From an uncultured Mitsuokella sp. (GTDB lineage Bacteria > Bacillota > Negativicutes > Selenomonadales > Selenomonadaceae), in NCBI GenBank assembly GCA_900770895.1, contig CAAGMF010000036.1, positions 1-8,058 on the forward strand: a stretch of 8,058 bases of DNA. The letters run 5' to 3'. This document shows, in pieces, positions 1 to 5,433 of the stretch. The position numbers were made by a program, and so were the translations under genes. Positions within the stretch are counted from its first letter, which is position 1. Every line of letters begins with the position of its first letter. The notes beneath the pieces are model-generated. The model saw only the letters and a list, made by a program, of their open reading frames with translations. It ran no database searches and was not told where the DNA came from.

Positions 1-11
1 ATGAGCCTCGC

Positions 12-192
12 GTTTCAATGCCGCAAGCGGCATTACTATGCCCGCAATTCCGTGGTCAGTCCGTAGCAGTAGCCCTCAAATCGTTTCAATGCCGCAAGCG
101 GCATTACTATGCCCGCAATTGGTTGGTTAATCCACACACAGGTGGATTTCCTCCGGTTTCAATGCCGCAAGCGGCATTACTATGCCCGCAAT
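12..192 (-). CRISPR. Leader-proximal end of a CRISPR array (3 repeats, 2 spacers)
   Basis: Three identical 37-bp repeats lie at 12-48, 83-119 and 156-192, separated by spacers of 34 bp (49-82) and 36 bp (120-155). Bases 1-11 are the end of a further spacer, so the array runs off the left edge. On the plus strand each repeat begins GTTTCAATG; on the minus strand it therefore ends CATTGAAAC, the usual crRNA 5' tag of type I and III systems. Transcription is thus inferred to be leftward, with the newest repeat at 156-192. Each repeat holds a perfect 8-bp inverted repeat (AATGCCGC-AA-GCGGCATT, 17-34 in the first copy), the expected site for Cas6-type processing. The subtype cannot be fixed without effector genes. 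Confidence 0.98.
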
Positions 193-229
193 AGCGTCCC
201 TCGGGAGCCTTGCGGGGAGCGGGCTGGCA

Positions 230-249
230 GAGGCTTTTGGTAAAACCTC
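230..249. repeat. Third copy of the leader motif, in a small imperfect hairpin
   Basis: GGTAAAACCTC (239-249) repeats the arm found at 362-372. Here it is preceded by GAGGCTTTT (230-238), which gives an imperfect hairpin with one bulged C and a three-base loop. It lies 38 bases from the first repeat, close to where leader-anchoring sequences for spacer integration usually sit. Confidence 0.6.
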
Positions 250-361
250 GGGCTTTTTGGCGATTTAAGCATTTTGTAATATCACAAATCACTGAAAAAT
301 CATCGTCCAAATTGCCCTCCAGCCCTTGCGGGGCCTGGGTTTTCGCTGTTGACCAGCTCGC

Positions 362-403
362 GGTAAAACCTCTCCATTTTCAGCGGGCCTCAGAGGTTTT
401 ACC
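362..403. repeat. 12-bp perfect inverted repeat at the leader transcription start
   Basis: GGTAAAACCTCT (362-373) and AGAGGTTTTACC (392-403) are perfect inverse copies separated by 18 bases. The right arm coincides with the predicted transcription start of the CRISPR promoter. It could be an operator bound by a dimeric regulator, or a hairpin at the 5' end of the pre-crRNA. There is no T-run after it, so it is not an intrinsic terminator. Confidence 0.8.
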
Positions 404-409
404 TCTTTC

Positions 410-438
410 AGTATACCTGCTGCCTGCTTGTATGTCAA
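410..438 (-). promoter_or_regulatory. Sigma-70-type promoter of the CRISPR array
   Basis: On the minus strand a perfect TTGACA (-35, 438-433) is followed by exactly 17 bases and then TATACT (-10, 415-410). Transcription would start near 403 and run left through the leader into the first repeat, about 210 bases downstream. The promoter lies in the short gap after cas2, so the array can be expressed independently of the cas operon. It is the best promoter match in the window. Confidence 0.82.
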
Positions 439-494
439 CTAATTGTTTCTTTATTTCCCCCATACGGATTGCCAATCTCTCGACGGTCTCGCCG

Positions 495-770
495 TCATAC
501 GACCACGCAGCTGGCCCTCGCCTCGAGCGGGGCGCCGAGGACGAATGCGCGTGCGGAGCAGGCGGAGCAAAGCGGGGCGATCAGGAGGCGCGGGGTGCTG
601 GCGTCCGTCAGGCAGGCCAGCAGTTTGCTCCTGAGCTCGAGGCATTCGCCGCGGCTGAGATCAGCGATGTAGACGCTTTTCTGCAGGCGGCGGGCACAGG
701 TCTCCAGCAGTTTCTGGACCTGACGGCGGATGCGGTTCTCCTCGATGTCGTAGCTCACCAGATATCTCAT
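495..770 (-). CDS. cas2: CRISPR-associated protein Cas2
   Basis: The 91-aa product begins MRYLVSYDIEENRIRRQVQKL. This is the Cas2 ferredoxin-like first strand, with the conserved Asp in SYDI and an Arg-rich helix after it. Length is normal for the family. Cas2 forms the central dimer of the Cas1-Cas2 integrase that inserts new spacers at the leader end of the array. The ATG at 770-768 was chosen although the frame stays open upstream, because the Cas2 fold begins there and a GAGGTG ribosome site overlaps the cas1 stop region just before it. It starts 10 bases after cas1 ends, so the two are cotranscribed and probably translationally coupled. The C-terminal part is Cys/Ala-rich and less recognisable. 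Confidence 0.95.
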   Translation of the reverse strand: MRYLVSYDIEENRIRRQVQKLLETCARRLQKSVYIADLSRGECLELRSKLLACLTDASTPRLLIAPLCSACSARAFVLGAPLEARASCVVV

Positions 771-780
771 GTCCGACACC

Positions 781-1749
781 TCAGGCCTGCACGTCGGCCG
801 TGCGATAGAGTTCGGCGGCCCAGGCCGCGATCTCCTGACGCAGCCATTCCCGCGCCGGGAGTCCGGCGAAATGCGCTCCCGGCCGCTCCATGAAGTCCTC
901 GTACGACTCAATAAAGCGTGTGCGCGCCGCAGGCGCCATGCGACAGCCGGTCTCCCCGTCGATGGTGAATTCATCGGGATGAACGATGCGCAGGTTCAGC
1001 AGGCGCAGGACGAGACGGTCGATGATGGCCGGTCGGAATGGCTCCATGAGGTCGAATACGAGGCTGTCTTTGCGCCCATTATTCGCATGCAGGCAGCCAC
1101 AGCTGCCATCGAGGCGGGCACCGATGATGCCCAGTCGCACATCACGCTCGAGCAGAGCGTAGCCGTAGGACAGCAGAGCATTGACCGGGTCGCGCGGCGG
1201 GCGGCGGTTCCGTCCTGTCCAGGGCCAGAGCTCCTGATCGAGCAGCTCCGGGAAGGCAGCAAAGTACTCCCGTGCGGCCATTCCCTCATTGCCACGCAAT
1301 TCGTCTGTTGTCGCAGCCTGTGCGAGCTTGTCGCGATATCGCTTCAGTTCGTTTGCCGTCTGAGCGAGGGCGACCACGCGATGCGATTTCGCATAGCCGC
1401 GCAGCAGCTCGATCTGACCGGTCAGTTTCCGCCGGACGATATCGCGCGCTAGTGACAACCCCCGCTGGTGGAAGCTCTCATACTGTACGCGCAGGCGCTC
1501 ATAGGAGGCCGGCTCGCTGCCCGTACGTCCGAGCAGATGGCCGCGGCCATCGACGTAGAATACTCCGATGCCCCGCTCGAGCAGCGCACAGAGCGCCGGT
1601 GTCGTCATCTCGGCCCGCCGGCCCATGATGACGCACTCGACATCTGCGAGCAGCAAACTGCTGAGCCGGCGACCCTCGCGCTCGATGATGAAACGTCCAC
1701 CCGCGAGACGCATCGTTGTCCGGGCTGATAGCATGTATACGACACTCAT
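781..1749 (-). CDS. cas1: CRISPR-associated endonuclease/integrase Cas1
   Basis: The 322-aa product has the Cas1 layout: an N-terminal beta domain (VVYMLSART...) and a helical catalytic domain. The metal ligands are visible: Glu in RGNEGMAAREYF (about residue 155), His in CGCLHANNGR (about 221), and Asp/Glu in SLVFDLMEPFRP (about 233 and 236). DPVNALLSYGYALL is the usual family helix. With Cas2 it catalyses spacer integration. The ATG at 1749 gives the natural N-terminus MSVVYML, with AGAGAGGA 11 bases upstream; a GTG at 1782 would add 11 residues and is less likely. Stop and cas2 start are 10 bases apart, and the HNH gene ends 39 bases upstream. The DLME-FRP motif resembles Cas1 of type I-C, I-A and III systems, but I do not assign a subtype. 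No cas4 is seen. Confidence 0.97.
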   Translation of the reverse strand: MSVVYMLSARTTMRLAGGRFIIEREGRRLSSLLLADVECVIMGRRAEMTTPALCALLERGIGVFYVDGRGHLLGRTGSEPASYERLRVQYESFHQRGLSLARDIVRRKLTGQIELLRGYAKSHRVVALAQTANELKRYRDKLAQAATTDELRGNEGMAAREYFAAFPELLDQELWPWTGRNRRPPRDPVNALLSYGYALLERDVRLGIIGARLDGSCGCLHANNGRKDSLVFDLMEPFRPAIIDRLVLRLLNLRIVHPDEFTIDGETGCRMAPAARTRFIESYEDFMERPGAHFAGLPAREWLRQEIAAWAAELYRTADVQA

Positions 1750-1788
1750 AATGATCTCGATCCTCTCTATATCATGGGCCACACCTGC

Positions 1789-2748
1789 TCATGTATCCCA
1801 GGCCTCAGGCCCCGGCCAGCCATAGTAAAGGCGATGAGCGCGGGTGATGGCGGCATGTGCGCCCTCGGGCAGCAGCACCATGTTGTCCGGGTCATCCGCG
1901 CCGCCCTCGGAGAGCGGTACGATGTGATGCAGCTCATAGCCGGGTGGCACCTCGTCCAGGCCGTGCTGGGCGAGGAACTCCGCCCGCACGGCGGGGCTGC
2001 GCTCGACATCGATATGATGCTCGGCATCCGGTATCTCGCCCTGTGCGGCGATATAGTCCACGTTCGCCGGTGTCTGCTCCACCAGACAGCCATTCTCGAC
2101 GCCCGGCAGATCGTCGACATCGATATCCGGCAGCAGGTCGCCGTCGCCCGCGATGCCATCCGGCTCCCAAATGTGGCCGCACGGCGGCACCGCTCCTGTA
2201 TGATCTCCGACGCCCGCCCCATCCACCCTTGCGCCGTATAGATCGTCGTCATCATCGAGCAGCTCGTAGCCGAGCAGCGCCGCTCCGCCCAGGGCGGCGC
2301 CGTATTTCAATCGCCGCTTCATCCGCACCCGGCGCTCGGAGCGCACGGCCTCATCCTCGTCGTAGACGGTCAGCATGGCGCCATCGACGACAGCGCCAGC
2401 CGCCGCACCGGCCGCCCGCCCCATGCTCTGCAGGCGACGTTTCTCCATATCGACGACGGTCGAGGCAGCCCCCTTGACATCGCCCTGCGCGGCTTGCTCC
2501 GTGGCTTTCAGGCAGTCGCCGGCCCGCCGCGCGATGCCGCGCCCGACGCCGCTCACGATGGTCCAGGCCAGGCTCCCGGCCGCCCCGACGAGACGACCGG
2601 CCTGATCGACAGCCTCGCGGACATCCGCCTGTCCCTCGGGCGTATTCGCATAGTAGTCCGCCTGCCGCCCGAGCGAGTCGGCAGCTGAGGCGAGCGTCCC
2701 CTTGAGCTGACGCAGCAGCGTGGGATTTGTTGCTTTCTTTTCTTCCAT
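1789..2748 (-). CDS. HNH-endonuclease-domain protein linked to cas1-cas2
   Basis: The 319-aa product ends in a clear HNH/McrA-like nuclease motif at about residues 268-310: GYELHHIVPLSEGG, then DDPDNMVLL, then HAAITRAH. Key residues are His274/His275, Asn289 and His298. The N-terminal 145 residues are Ala/Gly-rich and helical, followed by a basic stretch (RRVRMKRRLKY), a 16-residue hydrophobic glycine-rich segment (about 149-164), a DDDDD cluster (165-169) and an acidic linker. The ATG at 2748 was chosen because AAGGGGG lies 8 bases upstream; a TTG at 2826 would add 26 residues. The gene is 39 bases upstream of cas1 on the same strand, so probably one operon. The layout, with a variable N-terminus and C-terminal HNH, is like a polymorphic toxin. 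It could also process DNA for spacer acquisition. Nuclease assignment is solid; the role is unknown. Confidence 0.85.
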   Translation of the reverse strand: MEEKKATNPTLLRQLKGTLASAADSLGRQADYYANTPEGQADVREAVDQAGRLVGAAGSLAWTIVSGVGRGIARRAGDCLKATEQAAQGDVKGAASTVVDMEKRRLQSMGRAAGAAAGAVVDGAMLTVYDEDEAVRSERRVRMKRRLKYGAALGGAALLGYELLDDDDDLYGARVDGAGVGDHTGAVPPCGHIWEPDGIAGDGDLLPDIDVDDLPGVENGCLVEQTPANVDYIAAQGEIPDAEHHIDVERSPAVRAEFLAQHGLDEVPPGYELHHIVPLSEGGADDPDNMVLLPEGAHAAITRAHRLYYGWPGPEAWDT

Positions 2749-2756
2749 ATATAAGG

Positions 2757-2763
2757 CCCCCTT
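2757..2763 (-). promoter_or_regulatory. Strong ribosome binding site of the HNH gene
   Basis: AAGGGGG on the minus strand lies 8 bases before the ATG at 2748-2746. It decides the start over the in-frame TTG at 2826. Confidence 0.8.
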
Positions 2764-2787
2764 ATATCCATCAGCTTTCCCTATCTG

Positions 2788-2802
2788 GTTTATAGTATAG
2801 AC
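2788..2802. promoter_or_regulatory. Operator-like palindrome upstream of the HNH-cas operon
   Basis: GTTTATA-G-TATAGAC is a 15-bp near-perfect palindrome with one mismatched pair. It contains TATACT (2799-2794, minus strand), a possible -10 box for the HNH-cas1-cas2 operon. A matching -35 at normal spacing is not clear: TTGGCA at 2826-2821 is 21 bases away. A second, perfect 10-bp palindrome, AACGGCCGTT, sits at 2807-2816. Regulator binding here is inferred from symmetry and position only. Confidence 0.4.
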
Positions 2803-2861
2803 AGGCAACGGCCGTTTTTGTGCCAAAAAAGCTGTGAGATTAGCCGATGATGTCCCTGTTC

Positions 2862-2890
2862 TTTCTATCTATTTATATTTGCTGTATAAT
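2862..2890 (+). promoter_or_regulatory. Promoter of the coiled-coil/dynamin operon
   Basis: A perfect TATAAT (2885-2890) lies in the AT-rich part of the divergent intergenic region, 42 bases before the first start codon. At 17-bp spacing the -35 would be TTTCTA (2862-2867), a weak match, which suggests a low basal level or an activator. No other plausible rightward promoter was seen before 2933. Confidence 0.6.
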
Positions 2891-2932
2891 GAATGGGATA
2901 AGCAACAAGTCTGAATCATAAGGATGGATAAG

Positions 2933-3478
2933 ATGACTGAAACAAAAGACGAACTACTCTCTGAATTCGAAAATCTGATCGATACCATAGGCACGGAGGT
3001 CGCCAGCCGCATATCGGCCCAGGTCGCAACTGAGACGACCAACGCGCTGATCCATGACCAGGTCATGCAGAGGCTCCAGACACTCATCGCGAACTCGAAT
3101 GAGCTCCTGAACGCCATGCCGCAGGCCTCACGGGAGCTGAATGCCCTGCTGACATCGACCCGCGATACCGAACAGCGCGTGAAATCCAATCTCCAGTCCA
3201 TCACGACGATCGGTCAGCAGGCTTCGGCCATACTGGCACAGACGAAAACGGCCAGCCAGGCGGCTAAAGCCACGCTGACGCCGGCCCTCGAGCAGCTGCA
3301 GACGGATTTTTCCGGATTCGCCCAGGAGACCGCGCTGACCGAGCAAAAAATCAAGAGCCATGTGCTGCGCCTCGAGAAGAAGTTCAACGATATCAACGAA
3401 CGGCTGGATCACCAGCAGGCGACGCTGGAGCAGATCACTGCCCAGCTCACGTGGCTCACCCGGGAGCGCCAGTCATGA
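2933..3478 (+). CDS. Small coiled-coil protein, first gene of the dynamin operon
   Basis: The 181-aa product is almost wholly alpha-helical and rich in Gln, Thr, Ala, Leu and Glu. It has heptad-like spacing from about residue 40 to the end (for example LQTLIANSNELL, LEKKFNDINERL and LEQITAQLTWL). It has no signal peptide, membrane segment or enzyme motif, and I do not recognise a family. The ATG at 2933 has AAGGA 8 bases upstream; the in-frame ATG at 2924 overlaps that site and is less likely. The TGA overlaps the start of the next gene as ATGA, so production is tied to the first dynamin. I infer it is an adaptor or scaffold for the GTPases. Paired bacterial dynamins such as LeoBC include small partners, but homology to them is not shown here. 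Confidence 0.85.
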   Translation: MTETKDELLSEFENLIDTIGTEVASRISAQVATETTNALIHDQVMQRLQTLIANSNELLNAMPQASRELNALLTSTRDTEQRVKSNLQSITTIGQQASAILAQTKTASQAAKATLTPALEQLQTDFSGFAQETALTEQKIKSHVLRLEKKFNDINERLDHQQATLEQITAQLTWLTRERQS

Positions 3479-5433
3479 GGGCGAGTGAGCAACTGCTTGC
3501 CTTCTACCTGCGGCTGCGGCCTATCTACGACCGCGAGAGCCGGCGCTATACGAAGGCCCGCCTCGAGAAACGCCTCGCCAAGGCGACCAACTGCCTGAAC
3601 GGTCTCGACCGCTGGATCGATGATGATGCCCACGGCAAGCTGCCCCTGTGGAAAGAGGAGCTCGCCACTCCGTTCATCGACCTGAAAAGCCAGGCGGCCA
3701 GCCTGGACCAGCCGTTCCGACTCTTCGTCATCGGCATGGGCAACGCCGGCAAATCATCCGTCATCAATGCTCTGGTCGGGCAGCCGGTAGCTCCGATCGC
3801 CTTTACCGCCAAGACCTGGAAAATCGATGTATTCCGTGCAGCAGACGCGGATCAGGCCATTGTGCGGTATGCCGAGGCCCCGGAGCGCCTCTGCTCCGTC
3901 GCCGAGGCGGAGCACATCGCCGCCACCGAGGAGGACCGGGCCGCTGCCGCTCAGCAGCGCATCAAGCAGGAACGGCGCTCCCTGGCGCGCAACCTGAGCG
4001 GTCAGGCCCGCCAGGAGGCCTACGAGAAGATCGAGCGCCAGTACGGCTACAAGAGTCCGGTCATCGAGATTGACTGGCCCGTACACGGCAGCGAGTTGCT
4101 GCAGCATTTCAGTCTCGTCGATACGCCGGGAACGAGTCAGACCCTGCTGCACCGTCGCGTCGAGAATACCGAGAAGGCTTATTTCCAAAAGGCCAATGGC
4201 ATTCTCTGGGTCATTCCCGCCGACCGGCTCGAGGATGGCAGCACCCATAAGGCCGTGCTCGAGAATGAGGCGCGCTTCGGCCGGAAATTCGGCAGCACGA
4301 TCGCGATTCTCAACAAAATGGATCTCGTACAGAAGCAAGATAAGGAGCACGGAGAGGAGCGCGTCCTGCAGCGGGCCCACGAAGTCTACGGCGAGCATTT
4401 TAAAACCATACTGCCCCTCGCCGCGAAATCAGCCAGCGATGCGATCGAGCGGGATGACCAGGAGGCTCTGACGGCCAGCGGGCTGCCGGCACTCCTGGAT
4501 GCCATCCGCAGCGAGTTCTTCCTCACGGCCAACAGCATGCAGCTCGATGATGCCCGCGAGAGCATCGCCGCCGTACAGGCCCAGATGAAATCCACCCTGC
4601 AGGAGCTGCGCGACGAACTCGCGGAGGCCGATCGCGACTATCTCGAGCGAAAGAGCACCTGGAAACGCGATGTGGCGGCAGCCAGAGAGACTGCCACCGC
4701 GCAGATCAAAGATTTCTTCGTCAGCGAGCTGAGGCGCATCGTGCAAAAGGCCAAGAACTACGAGGACAAGATCGACGAGCTCGAGGGCGACGAGCGACAG
4801 CGGTTCATCGCGAACAGTGTATTCGAGCAGGACTATTTCACGCAGGAGTTCGACTGGCTGCGCCACATGATTGCCTCGGATATCACCCTGCTGGTGCGCT
4901 CGAACCGGCGCCGCATGATGTTCATCGAGTACGAGCATCTCTACGATGCCCTGCAACAGGCCGCAGAGGCTGAGAACGCCTCACTGGCCATCGATACCGC
5001 CATGGACGAGGATGACTTCTCTACGTCATTGGAGCAATTCGCCCTCGGTGGATTAGTGGGCGTGGGCGTCATGGCACTGCTGGGGCCCATCGGCCTCGTC
5101 GCCGGACTTTTCGGAGCCACTTCGTACGGCCACTCGGTCGTGCGCTTCATCAAAGGGATATTCGGCTACGGCATCGCTGACAAAATCAAGGACGCCTACA
5201 GTCAGAAACTGAACGACCTCGAACATAAAGTCGTGGCGATCACAAATAGCGCTTACGACGAAGCCTGTCAGAGCTTGCTGGAACTCGAGGCGCACACATT
5301 TGCCGAGGTCTATGCACCGCAGGACGAGCTGGACGAGGTCAGGGCCTGTCTGAACCATATAGAAAGCGCCACCACGGAACTGCAACTGGAGCGCGTGCCC
5401 CTGGGCCGCCTGATAAAGGGAGAGATCGCATGA
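3475..5433 (+). CDS. Dynamin-like GTPase 1
   Basis: The 652-aa product has a helical N-terminus (1-80) and then a GTPase domain with canonical motifs: P-loop GMGNAGKSS (87-95), a likely switch Thr in AFTAKT (111-114), DTPG (216-219) and NKMD (280-283). An insertion of about 75 charged helical residues (roughly 130-205) separates switch I from DTPG. Long helices follow (about 360-520), and a glycine-rich hydrophobic stretch at 524-547 (GGLVGVGVMALLGPIGLVAG) is the expected membrane-inserting paddle. The C-terminal helices fold back. This is the bacterial dynamin-like layout: GTP-driven membrane binding and remodelling. The ATG at 3475 overlaps the previous stop (ATGA), with GGGAG 7 bases upstream; a GTG at 3451 is less likely. 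Its stop overlaps the next start in the same way. Anti-phage or membrane-repair function is inferred from the family and context. Confidence 0.92.
   Translation: MRASEQLLAFYLRLRPIYDRESRRYTKARLEKRLAKATNCLNGLDRWIDDDAHGKLPLWKEELATPFIDLKSQAASLDQPFRLFVIGMGNAGKSSVINALVGQPVAPIAFTAKTWKIDVFRAADADQAIVRYAEAPERLCSVAEAEHIAATEEDRAAAAQQRIKQERRSLARNLSGQARQEAYEKIERQYGYKSPVIEIDWPVHGSELLQHFSLVDTPGTSQTLLHRRVENTEKAYFQKANGILWVIPADRLEDGSTHKAVLENEARFGRKFGSTIAILNKMDLVQKQDKEHGEERVLQRAHEVYGEHFKTILPLAAKSASDAIERDDQEALTASGLPALLDAIRSEFFLTANSMQLDDARESIAAVQAQMKSTLQELRDELAEADRDYLERKSTWKRDVAAARETATAQIKDFFVSELRRIVQKAKNYEDKIDELEGDERQRFIANSVFEQDYFTQEFDWLRHMIASDITLLVRSNRRRMMFIEYEHLYDALQQAAEAENASLAIDTAMDEDDFSTSLEQFALGGLVGVGVMALLGPIGLVAGLFGATSYGHSVVRFIKGIFGYGIADKIKDAYSQKLNDLEHKVVAITNSAYDEACQSLLELEAHTFAEVYAPQDELDEVRACLNHIESATTELQLERVPLGRLIKGEIA

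Larger units (their letters stand above)
193..409 (-). promoter_or_regulatory. CRISPR leader region
   Basis: This gene-free stretch separates the array from cas2 and sits on the side where transcription enters, so it is the leader. It has an AT-rich core at about 261-305 with a short ATCAC direct repeat (281-285, 288-292). Two modules share the same order: CCTTGCGGGG (208-217 and 324-333), followed 21 to 28 bases later by GGTAAAACCTC (239-249 and 362-372). A third, inverted copy of the second motif is at 392-403. No credible coding frame was seen. Cas1-Cas2 normally integrate new spacers at the leader/repeat junction, here 192/193. I infer that the repeated motifs are binding sites for integration or transcription factors; the sequence alone does not prove it. 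Confidence 0.75.

Noticed and set aside
107..310. A 67-codon minus-strand frame across the leader and the first repeat
   Set aside because: Its C-terminal part translates a CRISPR repeat and spacer; no convincing ribosome site was seen.
482..496. GACGG-TCTCG-CCGTC hairpin at the cas2 stop as a terminator
   Set aside because: The stem is only 5 bp and no T-run follows on the minus strand, so it does not qualify as an intrinsic terminator.
210..893. Plus-strand open frames of up to 227 codons opposite cas2 and cas1
   Set aside because: They are shadows of cas2 and cas1, Arg/Pro/Ala-rich, with no domain signal.
495..974. Longer Cas2 form of 159 aa starting inside cas1
   Set aside because: The first 68 residues are cas1 read in another frame; the Cas2 fold begins at the ATG at 770, preceded by a GAGGTG site.
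2803..2826. Sigma-54 promoter (TTGGCAC ... TTGC) upstream of the HNH gene
   Set aside because: The gap between the two elements is 11 bases instead of the required 5.
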